Shown here: piece by piece, positions 46,189-55,200 of the stretch | How the letters are laid out: every line of letters starts with the position of its first letter | Position numbering within the stretch: position 1 is the first letter of the stretch | Source: Paenibacillus sp. KS-LC4 | GTDB lineage: Bacteria; Bacillota; Bacilli; Paenibacillales; Paenibacillaceae | Assembly (NCBI RefSeq): GCF_036894955.1 | Contig: NZ_CP145905.1 | Location: 2,684,501-2,748,500 of the forward strand | DNA: 64,000 bases | Direction of reading: 5' to 3' | Notes under the pieces: model-generated | What the model saw: the letters and a program-made list of their open reading frames with translations, nothing else | What the model was told of the DNA's origin: nothing | Database searches by the model: none | Made by a program: the position numbers and the translations under genes

Positions 46189-46953
46189 ATGATCAGTCGA
46201 CTTTGGGCTAAATTTAGCAAATCGTCTCCACGTCCGGCTGCTCCGCCACAATGGAGCAATGTGCCTAAACATATTGCCGTAATTATGGATGGAAACGGGC
46301 GTTGGGCCAAAGACCGTGGATTACCGCGAATAGCGGGTCATCATTCCGGGATGAAAGCGGTCAGACGTATTACGATGGCAGCAGACCGGCTCGGCGTTAA
46401 ATATTTAACGCTTTATGCTTTTTCGACGGAAAACTGGAAAAGGCCTAAAGATGAAGTTGATTTTTTAATGAAGCTTCCTCAGCAATTTTTAGAAATTGAA
46501 ATAGATGATTTAATGGAGAAAAATGTTCAGGTTCGCGTCATGGGGCACAGGGAGGACCTGCCTTCCTTTACCATTAAAGCGTTGGACGAAGCAATGAGCA
46601 AGACCGCAAATAATACGGGACTCGTACTTACTTTTGCGCTAAACTATGGCAGCCGCAAGGAAATGCTGGAAGCGGTCAAGGAGATCGCAGCGGATGTGCA
46701 AGAAGGACGGCTCACCTGTGACCAAATAGATGATCATGTGATGAGTTCCCATTTACTGACCCGCGACCTTCCAGATCCTGATCTGCTGATTCGCACAAGC
46801 GGAGAATTGCGCTTAAGCAATTTTATGCTCTGGCAGCTTGCCTACAGCGAAATGTGGTTTACGGACGTCTATTGGCCTGAATTTTCGGAGACCCATTTGG
46901 AAGAAGCGATTGAGGAGTATGGGCGGCGCGTACGACGATATGGCGGACTATAA
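46189..46953 (+). CDS. uppS: Undecaprenyl diphosphate synthase (cis-prenyltransferase)
   Basis: Makes the C55 lipid carrier for cell-wall synthesis. The 254-residue product carries the signature HIAVIMDGNGRWAKDRG with catalytic Asp34, LTLYAFSTENWKRP, and RTSGELRLSNFMLWQLAYSE. ATG at 46189 follows TTGGAGGAAC. Followed by cdsA, dxr and rseP, an envelope/isoprenoid cluster. Confidence 0.98.
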   Translation: MISRLWAKFSKSSPRPAAPPQWSNVPKHIAVIMDGNGRWAKDRGLPRIAGHHSGMKAVRRITMAADRLGVKYLTLYAFSTENWKRPKDEVDFLMKLPQQFLEIEIDDLMEKNVQVRVMGHREDLPSFTIKALDEAMSKTANNTGLVLTFALNYGSRKEMLEAVKEIAADVQEGRLTCDQIDDHVMSSHLLTRDLPDPDLLIRTSGELRLSNFMLWQLAYSEMWFTDVYWPEFSETHLEEAIEEYGRRVRRYGGL

Positions 46954-46981
46954 GCTTCGATAACGGAGTGTGACCTATACA

Positions 46982-47776
46982 TTGAAACAGCGAATAGTGA
47001 CGGGAGTAGTAGCAGGCGCATTTTTTATTGCGCTTGCAGTAGCGGGAAGCTGGCTATATGCCGCTTTGCTCGTATTGCTCGCGATGGTAGGCTTTACTGA
47101 ATATGTCAAGATGAACGGCCAAGCTTGGGCTCATCCGGCTTCATTGCTCGGATACGCGGGTGTGCTGTTTTTTGTGCTACCATGGAACCTGATTGGGGTA
47201 GAGACGCCATCCTTCATGTTTGTAACATGGGTGCTTGCATTTCTGCTGCTTGCTTTAACCGTTTTGACCAAAAACAAAACAACAATAGACCATGCGGCAC
47301 TTATGCTGCTTGGTGCACTGTATGTTGGTGTGGGTTTTGGAGCAATGAATACGGTGAGACAGATGGACGATCATGGCTTGTTTTGGACATTTTTGCTTCT
47401 TGGCTGCATATGGTCCTCAGATATTGGCGCCTATTTTGCGGGGAAGGCTTTTGGCAAAAACAAGCTTTGGCCGTCCATTAGTCCAAATAAAACGATTGAG
47501 GGGGCGCTTGGAGGCGTTATGCTGTCGCTAGTTGTTGCGGCTATCGGCGCAGTTTTATTCCCCGACTTCATCGTATTTGGCAAAGCGCTTCTTATTGGGC
47601 TGCTTGCTGCTGTAGCTGGTCAGTTTGGTGATTTGATTCAATCGGCTTACAAACGAGTACGTGATATAAAAGATACAGGAAATGTATTGCCTGGTCATGG
47701 CGGCGTTTTGGATCGTTGCGACAGTTGGATAATCGTATTTCCATTGATCGTGCTCTCCGGACTGCTTCCTTTATAA
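46982..47776 (+). CDS. cdsA: Phosphatidate cytidylyltransferase
   Basis: Makes CDP-diacylglycerol for phospholipid synthesis. About 264 residues, with seven to eight membrane helices and the C-terminal signature region SIKDTGNVLPGHGGVLDRCDS (ending in the catalytic Asp-rich loop), preceded by SDIGAYFAGKAFGKNKLWPSISPNKT. The TTG at 46982 gives MKQRIVTGV, the typical family start, but its GGAG is 13 bases away; GTG 46970 is the alternative. Confidence 0.95.
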   Translation: MKQRIVTGVVAGAFFIALAVAGSWLYAALLVLLAMVGFTEYVKMNGQAWAHPASLLGYAGVLFFVLPWNLIGVETPSFMFVTWVLAFLLLALTVLTKNKTTIDHAALMLLGALYVGVGFGAMNTVRQMDDHGLFWTFLLLGCIWSSDIGAYFAGKAFGKNKLWPSISPNKTIEGALGGVMLSLVVAAIGAVLFPDFIVFGKALLIGLLAAVAGQFGDLIQSAYKRVRDIKDTGNVLPGHGGVLDRCDSWIIVFPLIVLSGLLPL

Positions 47777-47830
47777 TTTGTAAAACAAGCAATAAGCATA
47801 TGTCTAAACCGAGTGTCAGAGGAGATTAAG

Positions 47831-48970
47831 ATGAAAAAAATAACGATTCTTGGATCAACAGGCTCCATTGGCACGCAAACGCTGGATGTTATTGCGAACG
47901 ACCCGGAGCGTTTTCAGGTTGTCGGCTTATCGGCGGGCAGCAATACGGATCTGCTTATCGAGCAGGCAATCCGCTTCAAGCCATCCATCGTTTGCTTGTC
48001 AACGAAGGAAGCGGCTGAAGCAGTTGCCTCTTCGCTGCCTGCGGGAACTAGGGTCACTTACGGCGAGCAGGGCTTGATTGAGCTTGCTGAAGGAACAGAT
48101 GCTGATATCGTCGTTACAGCGCTCGTGGGCAGCAGAGGACTCCCTGCGACGCTTGCAGCAATTGAAGCCGGCAAAACGATTGGCCTTGCGAACAAGGAGA
48201 CGCTCGTAACGGCGGGGCATATCGTGATGGAGAGGGCCCGGAAAAAGGGTGTGCCGATTATTCCGATCGACAGCGAGCATTCGGCTATTTTTCAATGCTT
48301 GAATGGAGAAGACCGCAGATCGCTAAATCAGCTTACGCTGACAGCCTCAGGCGGCTCATTCCGCGATCGCACGCGCGAGCAATTGAAGGGCGTTACTGTG
48401 GCGGAAGCGCTGAATCATCCTAACTGGTCTATGGGGGCCAAAATCACAATTGATTCTGCCACAATGGCTAACAAAGGGCTGGAAGTCATTGAAGCCCACT
48501 GGCTGTTTGATGTTACATACGATCAAATTCATGTGCTTGTTCATCCGGAGAGTATTATTCACTCTTATGTGGAGTTTACTGACCATAGCGTAATCGCGCA
48601 GCTGGGGCTTCCCGATATGCGTGTGCCGATTCAATATGCGCTGACTTATCCGCATCGCTATCCAACGCCTACAGGCCGGCTTGATTTGGCGGCGATTGGC
48701 AAGCTTCATTTTCGAGAGATGGACTTTGAACGATATCCGTGCCTGCGTCTTGCCTTCGAATGCGGCAAAGCGGGACAATCAGCCCCTACAGTTTATAATG
48801 CGGCGAATGAAGTAGCAGTGGCGCGGTTTCTTGCTGGCGAAATCGAATTTTTGGATATTGAGCGCACGATTGAGGAAGTGCTATCTCGCCATCCTGTAAC
48901 GGTTGTCGATACGCTGGAAGCTATCGCTGATGTCGACGCCTGGGCGCGTCAAATGGCTGCTACTGTGTAA
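47831..48970 (+). CDS. dxr: 1-deoxy-D-xylulose 5-phosphate reductoisomerase
   Basis: Second step of the MEP isoprenoid pathway. The 379-residue product has the NADPH site GSTGSIGTQ (8-16), the catalytic loop IDSEHSAIFQCL, and TASGGSFRDRTREQL. GGAGATTAAG before ATG 47831 and the family N-terminus MKKITILGSTG set the start; the frame opens at 47813. It feeds uppS in the same cluster. Confidence 0.97.
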   Translation: MKKITILGSTGSIGTQTLDVIANDPERFQVVGLSAGSNTDLLIEQAIRFKPSIVCLSTKEAAEAVASSLPAGTRVTYGEQGLIELAEGTDADIVVTALVGSRGLPATLAAIEAGKTIGLANKETLVTAGHIVMERARKKGVPIIPIDSEHSAIFQCLNGEDRRSLNQLTLTASGGSFRDRTREQLKGVTVAEALNHPNWSMGAKITIDSATMANKGLEVIEAHWLFDVTYDQIHVLVHPESIIHSYVEFTDHSVIAQLGLPDMRVPIQYALTYPHRYPTPTGRLDLAAIGKLHFREMDFERYPCLRLAFECGKAGQSAPTVYNAANEVAVARFLAGEIEFLDIERTIEEVLSRHPVTVVDTLEAIADVDAWARQMAATV

Positions 48971-48995
48971 CTTGAACGCTGCTCTTGCGGTTCTC

Positions 48996-49023
48996 TTGTA
49001 ACGGGTAGGAGAATAATGATAAT
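48996..49023 (+). promoter_or_regulatory. Possible promoter of rseP
   Basis: TTGTAA (48996-49001) and GATAAT (49018-49023) with 16 bases between them, 35 bases before the rseP start. Matches to consensus are moderate. Confidence 0.35.
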
Positions 49024-49057
49024 CTATGTACAGGCCGTTACGAACAGGAGGCTCTAT

Positions 49058-50323
49058 ATGGAGACGATTCAAATTGTTTTATTAACCGTGCTCGTGTTTT
49101 TTGTGATCGTGACGATCCATGAATGGGGCCACTATTATTTTGCCAAGCGAGCAGGAATATTGGTCAGGGAGTTTGCCATTGGGTTTGGGCCTAAGCTCCT
49201 TTCCATTAAGCGCGGTGAGACGAGATTCACCATTCGCCTTGTCCCGGCAGGTGGCTTCGTCCGCATGGCAGGCGAGGATCCGGAAATTGTAGACGTGGCC
49301 TCCGGGCAGACGATTGCAATTAAGCTTAAAGACGATAAGGTAACGAGACTATACCTTGACCGTCTGGATGAGCGAAGCGGCGTCATTCGTGGTGAAGTGA
49401 CTCAGATAGACCTCGAAAGGGATTTGTTCGTTACGCTCGATATTGAGGGCGAGAAGGAACGTTTTTCCCTGCATCCGCAAGCGTTAATGATTGCCAAAGG
49501 CAAAGAAACGCAAATTGCTCCGCTGGACAGACAGTTTGGGAGCAAATCGGTAGCAGCGAGGGCGCGTGCTATTTTTGCAGGTCCGTTTATGAATTTTGTA
49601 CTGGCGTTTTTATTGTGTGGCGTTTATATTCAACTCGCAGGAACACCGGAAAATTTGCTTGTTGATTCGATTAGCAAGGGGATGCCGGCTGAAAAGGCAC
49701 AATTGCAAAGCGGAGACATGATTCAAGCGATTAATGGTACGCCGATTGGTACGGATTATGATAAAATGATTGAGATTATTGGCGGCTCGCCTGGCGTACC
49801 GATCCAAATGGACATTGTGCGCGGCGGCGTAGCGCAGAAAATAGTGCTGACGCCAGCTCCGGATGACAACGGTGTCGGTAAAGTCGGCATCACTGCTACT
49901 TACAAGACGCGAACGGCAACCATTACAGAAACGGTAACGGGTGCGGGTAAGCTGATGAAGCAGATGACCGTTATTATTTTTGAAGGGCTTAAGAAGCTCG
50001 TAACGGGTGATTTTAAACTGGATGATTTGGGTGGACCGGTGCGTACAGCAGAGGTGACCAGCCAAATTGCTAAGCAGGGAATTGCTGAATTGACGCGGTG
50101 GACCGCCATGCTGAGCTTATATTTGGGGATTTTCAACCTGTTGCCGATTCCAGCGCTGGATGGAAGCAGACTTATTTTTCTCGGGCTGGAGGCGCTGCGC
50201 GGCAGACCGATTGACCCGAACCGGGAAAGCATGGTTCATTTCGTCGGCTTTGCGCTCATTATGCTGCTGATGCTGGTAGTAACCTATAACGATATTTTGC
50301 GATTGGTGCGAGGGGAGTCTTAA
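49058..50323 (+). CDS. rseP: Site-2 intramembrane metalloprotease RseP/RasP
   Basis: Cleaves membrane-embedded substrates such as anti-sigma factors and signal-peptide remnants. The 421-residue product has the zinc motif HEWGH at 21-25 in the first membrane helix, a PDZ domain (~205-275), and the C-terminal motif NLLPIPALDGSRL in which the Asp completes the zinc site. ACAGGAGGC before ATG 49058 sets the start; the frame is open from 49016. Confidence 0.97.
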   Translation: METIQIVLLTVLVFFVIVTIHEWGHYYFAKRAGILVREFAIGFGPKLLSIKRGETRFTIRLVPAGGFVRMAGEDPEIVDVASGQTIAIKLKDDKVTRLYLDRLDERSGVIRGEVTQIDLERDLFVTLDIEGEKERFSLHPQALMIAKGKETQIAPLDRQFGSKSVAARARAIFAGPFMNFVLAFLLCGVYIQLAGTPENLLVDSISKGMPAEKAQLQSGDMIQAINGTPIGTDYDKMIEIIGGSPGVPIQMDIVRGGVAQKIVLTPAPDDNGVGKVGITATYKTRTATITETVTGAGKLMKQMTVIIFEGLKKLVTGDFKLDDLGGPVRTAEVTSQIAKQGIAELTRWTAMLSLYLGIFNLLPIPALDGSRLIFLGLEALRGRPIDPNRESMVHFVGFALIMLLMLVVTYNDILRLVRGES

Positions 50324-50329
50324 TCTTTT

Positions 50330-51778
50330 ATGTCTAAGGATAAAAAATTTGTTTCGGAAATTACGCCGCAAAGCGAGGATTTCTCCAAATGGTATATTGA
50401 TGTCATCAAAAAAGCCGAGCTTATGGATTATTCGCCCGTGCGCGGATGTATTATTTTTCGCCCGGAAGGTTATGAGCTATGGGAAAATATTCAACGTGAT
50501 CTGGACCGTCGCTTTAAAGAAACCGGCCATCGCAATGCTTATTTCCCACTGTTTATTCCAGAAAGCTTTTTCCAGAAGGAAAAGGAGCATGTCGAGGGCT
50601 TTAATCCTGAGCTTCCTTGGGTAACGGAAGCAGCAGGCGAGAAGCTTGAGGAGCGCCTTGCTATTCGTCCAACCTCGGAGACGATGTTCGGGCATATGTA
50701 TGCCAAATGGATTCAATCGTACCGCGACCTGCCGCTGCTCATTAACCAATGGGCGAACGTTGTTCGCTGGGAGAAACGGACACTTCCGTTCCTGCGTACA
50801 AGCGAATTCCTATGGCAGGAAGGCCATACGGCGCATGAGAATGAAGAGGAAGCTCGTCAGGAAACGATGCAAATGCTGGGCATTTACCGTGACTTTGTTG
50901 AGGAGTTTTTGGCGATTCCGGTTGTTGTAGGTCAAAAGACGCCTTCGGAGCGTTTTGCTGGCGCTGTAGATACGTATTCGATTGAAGCGATGATGAAGGA
51001 TGGCCGTGCTGTACAGGCGGGAACCTCTCATTACTTGGGGACAAAATTTGCCGTAGCGTTTGACATTAAATATTTGGATCGTGAAAATCAGCTGCAATTT
51101 GCCCACACGACCTCATGGGGTGTGAGTACCCGCCTTATTGGGGCGATGATTATGGTGCATGGGGACGATCGCGGCCTTGCTTTGCCGCCGAAAGTTGCTC
51201 CAACACAGGTCATAATGATTCCAATTGGACCAGCAAAGACACGTGACCAAGTTGCCCACCGAGTAGATGAGCTGTATGCCGAGCTTAAAAAAGCAGGCGT
51301 TCGCGTCAAGGTGGATGACCGTTCTGATGTAAGCCCAGGCTGGAAGTTCAATGAATATGAAATGCGCGGCATTCCGCTTCGTCTTGAGCTCGGGCCACGC
51401 GATATGGAAAATGGGCAAGTTGTACTCGTATCCCGCATTAGCGGCGAGAAGAAGGTAGTCGAGCAGGCTAATCTTGTCGCTGAAGTAGAGGCGATGCTAG
51501 TACAGATCCATAATGAAATGTATGAGAAAGCGAAGCAGTTCCGCGAGGATCATTTTTATTCGGTAAATACACTGGATGAGATGAAGGCATCGCAAGAGGA
51601 GCAGCGCGGCTTTGTGCTTGCGGGCTGGTGTGGCTCGGACGCATGCGAGAAGCAGGTTAAGGAAGAGACGGGCGCCACAAGCCGCAACATTCCTTTCGAG
51701 CCAGCAGAGAAAAAGAGTACATGCCTCGTTTGTGGCGATGCCGCCGAGCATACGGTCGTTTTCGCTCGCGCTTACTAG
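50330..51778 (+). CDS. proS: Prolyl-tRNA synthetase, archaeal/eukaryal type
   Basis: Charges tRNA-Pro. The 482-residue product lacks the editing insertion (INS) found in the ~565-residue bacterial-type enzyme at this locus in B. subtilis. Class II motifs are visible: AIRPTSETMFG, RWEKRTLPFLRTSEFLWQEG and RLELGPRD. The C-terminal extension ends in a Cys-rich zinc-type module (GWCGSDAC ... STCLVCG) and VVFARAY. The 482-residue length and C-terminal domain are typical of the archaeal/eukaryal class, as also found in B. cereus ProS2 and Thermus. ATG 50330; its GGGGAG is 13 bases upstream. Confidence 0.96.
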   Translation: MSKDKKFVSEITPQSEDFSKWYIDVIKKAELMDYSPVRGCIIFRPEGYELWENIQRDLDRRFKETGHRNAYFPLFIPESFFQKEKEHVEGFNPELPWVTEAAGEKLEERLAIRPTSETMFGHMYAKWIQSYRDLPLLINQWANVVRWEKRTLPFLRTSEFLWQEGHTAHENEEEARQETMQMLGIYRDFVEEFLAIPVVVGQKTPSERFAGAVDTYSIEAMMKDGRAVQAGTSHYLGTKFAVAFDIKYLDRENQLQFAHTTSWGVSTRLIGAMIMVHGDDRGLALPPKVAPTQVIMIPIGPAKTRDQVAHRVDELYAELKKAGVRVKVDDRSDVSPGWKFNEYEMRGIPLRLELGPRDMENGQVVLVSRISGEKKVVEQANLVAEVEAMLVQIHNEMYEKAKQFREDHFYSVNTLDEMKASQEEQRGFVLAGWCGSDACEKQVKEETGATSRNIPFEPAEKKSTCLVCGDAAEHTVVFARAY

Positions 51779-51977
51779 AAGGAAGCCGCCCTTGTATAGC
51801 AAAAGCACGTTTTCATTCTTAGACTCTAAGCGTGGTTTTCCGGGCAATTAATCTTTCTGTATTTTATTGTTTTGTATTGTGTTTTGATGTGTTATGCTAA
51901 TTTCAAAGCAATTGCAGGGCAGGGAAATGGAATCAACCATTTCCCTGCTTCTATGAGAAGTGCTGGTTTAGTGAGCG
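51779..51977. other. Intergenic region between proS and the large palindrome
   Basis: No credible gene. A weak hairpin with CACG/CGTG and inner CTTAG/CTAAG arms spans about 51801-51840 and ends in TTTTC, a possible proS terminator. An AT-rich stretch has a faint promoter-like pair, TTGTAT (51872-51877) and GCTAAT (51896-51901). A second, stronger hairpin follows at 51919-51948. Confidence 0.45.
51919..51950. terminator. Perfect 12-bp hairpin downstream of proS
   Basis: GCAGGGAAATGG (51919-51930) and CCATTTCCCTGC (51937-51948) pair perfectly around AATCAA, followed by TTCT. The stem is strong but the T-tract is poor. It probably ends or protects the proS transcript. Confidence 0.6.
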
Positions 51978-52203
51978 CTTATAAAACGGTTTTTGCAGTG
52001 GGGAGAGCGAGGTTAAGGGGGCAAGCGGAGTGAAAGGTTTGAGCTGGAGAAGCGTTAGCGTTCGCTTTTGCCCTTGGAATTGTACCGTTGGGTGGTTTAT
52101 TCCAACAATTCCAAGGGCAATGGCGATCGTAAGCCAAACCTTTCACGCAGCGACGATCCCCCTTAACCGAGCCGAGCCATCCCATTGCAATACCTTAAAT
52201 AAG
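51978..52203. repeat. Large imperfect palindrome (MITE-like or structured RNA element) upstream of polC
   Basis: Nested inverted arms around a 21-base loop (52084-52104). From inside out: 14 bp perfect (52070-52083 with 52105-52118), 12 bp perfect (52030-52041 with 52135-52146), 11 bp perfect (52011-52021 with 52158-52168), TTGCAGTGGG with CCCATTGCAA (51993-52002 with 52181-52190, one G-T), and CTTAT/ATAAG (51978-51982 with 52199-52203). The left half carries extra sequence around AGCGTTAGCGTTCGCT. No reading frame. It ends 28 bases before the polC start. Confidence 0.85.
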
Positions 52204-52231
52204 CCAGCGAGCGTTAGGAGTGGATAAATTC

Positions 52232-55200
52232 ATGAGCCAAACCGACAACAAGAGGCAGCGCTTTGAGCTTCTGCTGCAGCAGTCGGAATTACCGCAGGAA
52301 ATGATACAATCCTTTTTTCAGGATGGTTATATAGATCAGGTTGTCGTCGCTAAAAACAACCGCAAGTGGACGTTTTGCATACGCAAAACGTCTTTGGTTC
52401 CTTATAAGGCCTATAGTGGACTATGCCAGGCGGTTAAGCAAAAGTTTGCCCATATTGCCGATACCTCTTTCCAATTTATATACGATGAACAGCTTTCTTC
52501 AGAGGAGCTTGCGAGCGAATATTGGCCGCTTTTCAAAGAGTGGGCTCAGCAGGAAATAGCCTCGGTTAACGGTTGGCTGCTCAAAGCAACGATTACGACG
52601 GAAGGCGATGTTATTACGCTGCTGATGCTCGATGAAATGGGGCTTGAGCTGGCACGCAAAAAGCGGATGGACGAAGAAATCACTCGATTTTATGAGCAGC
52701 AATTTAGCCGAAGCTATAAAGTAAAGCTTGCTGTTGGCGAAGCTAAAGCAGAGGTTTACGAGGAGTTTGAGCAGCGGCGGGTAGCCGAGGAACGAGAGGT
52801 CATTCAGCAAATTATGGCCAGCGCGGCAGCCGAGGAATTGGGCGATGACGGCGAGCCGCCAGCAAAGCTAGCGGTTGGATATGACATTCGCGAAGAACCG
52901 GTTCCACTTATGAACATTCGGGAGGAAGAGAAGAAAATAACGGTGCAAGGCGCCGTTTTTGGATTAGAAAAGAAGGAGCTGCGAAACGGAAGCACGCTCT
53001 TTACCTTCAACCTGACCGATTTCTCAGATTCCTTGTCTCTAAAAATGTTCGCCAAAACAAAAGAGGATGTCAAAGTGCTGGATCTATTGTCCAACGGCAA
53101 ATGGGTGAAGGCAAGGGGCAGAGTTGAATACGATCGTTTTATGCAGGAGCCTGAGCTTGTCATGATGCCGAATGATTTGCACGAGGTTCATGCGCCAGCG
53201 GAGCGTAAAGACAACGCGGAGCAGAAGCGGGTAGAGTTCCATCTCCATACGACGATGAGCGCGATGGATGCGGTAGCTCCCATTGACGCTTATGTAAAGA
53301 TGGCAGCCAAATGGGGACATACAGCAATGGCGGTTACGGATCACAGCAATGTGCAATGTTACCCGGAAGCGGCGAAAGCAGCGAAAAAGAACGGTATTCA
53401 GCTATTGTTCGGCCTGGAGGCTAATGTAGTAAATGACGCGGTTCCGATGGTGCTTAATCCGCGGGAGCAGCCGCTTGCTGGCTCCGAATATATCGTTTTC
53501 GATATTGAGACAACTGGACTTTCCGTCATTAACAACAAAATTATTGAGCTTGCCGGCGTGAAAATGAAGGATGGGAAAGAAATAGCGACGTTTGCTACCT
53601 TTATTAATCCTCATGAGAAAATTCCTTATCATATTCAGCAATTGACGAATATTAACGATGAAATGGTACAGGATGCGCCGGAGCTTGAGCCGAAGCTGCG
53701 CGAATTTATTGAATTTATTGGGGACACTGTACTCGTGGCTCACAATGCCCGCTTTGATATTGGGTTTTTGCAGGCCAACTGCAAATCGCTAGGACTGCCG
53801 GAAATTAAAAATCCGGTCCTCGATACGTTGGAGCTGGCGAGATTTTTGCATCCAAGCTTGAAAAACCATCGTCTCAATACACTGTCGGCTAAGTACAAAA
53901 TCAGTCTGGAAAACCATCACCGGGCAATTGATGATTCCATTGCCTTGGGAGGCGTATTGTTCGGCTTGATTGGCGATGCGGCAGAACGAAATGTAACAGG
54001 CCTTCATCAATTAAATGATTATGTCGGTATCGACTTATCGAACAGCCGTCCGTTTCACTGCTGTATTTATGCACTGAACGCGGTCGGCAAGAAAAATTTA
54101 TATAAGCTCGTTTCGCTTTCCCATACGGAGCATTTTAAACGGGTAGCAAGCATCCCGAGGACGAAGCTGGTGGAGCTGAGAGAAGGACTGCTCGTCATAT
54201 CCGGCTGTGAGAAAGGCGAGTTTTACGAAACGGTGCTGAATAAGTCCTATGAGGAAGCTGTAGAGGTCGCACGATTTTATGATGTGCTGGAAATTCAGCC
54301 GATTGATTTTTACATGCATTTGGTGGAAAAAGGGCTCGTCGGCAGCCGTGCTGAAATTGAGCAAGCACACCGCCGTGTGTGCCAAATTGGGGATGAGCTG
54401 GGTAAGCCAGTGATAGCGACAGGCAATGTCCACTATTTGCATCCAAGGGATAAGCTGTTCCGTGACATTGCCATTCATGGCATAACGGGCTTTAGTCCGC
54501 TGAAGGACATGCGCAAGCCGGATGCCCATTTCCGGACAACCGATGAAATGCTTAAGGAATTTGCATTTCTTGGAGACGCGCGGGCGTATGAGGTTGTTGT
54601 GACCAATACGGTGCAGCTCGCAGAGCGCTTTGAACCGTTTGACCTGTTTCCGCCAGAGCTGTTTACGCCGATTATGGAGGGAGCGGAGGAGGAAATCCGC
54701 ACCACCTGCTACAATACTGCAAAAGGATTTTATGGCGAGGATTTGCCGCAAGTCGTTATAGACCGTCTGGAGAAAGAGCTCGTCCCGATTATTAAATTCG
54801 GATTTGCCGCGAACTATTTAATTTCTGAGCGTTTGGTGAAAAAATCGAATGAGGACGGCTATTTGGTCGGCTCCAGGGGCTCGGTTGGCTCCTCCGTCGT
54901 AGCTACGTTTCTCGGCATATCCGAGGTTAACCCGCTGCCAGCGCATTATATGTGCAAAAATCCAGCGTGCAAGCATAGCGAGTGGTTTCTCGATGGCAGC
55001 ATACCAAGCGGTTTTGACCTTCCCGACAAAGCTTGTCCAAAGTGCGGAGAGCAGCTAAAGGGCGAGGGGCAGGACATTCCGTTCGAAACGTTCCTTGGCT
55101 TCAAAGGCGATAAAGTTCCCGATATCGATCTTAACTTCTCTGGCGAATACCAGCCGACAGCTCATAATTACACGAAGATCATGTTCGGGGAAAAGGCGGT

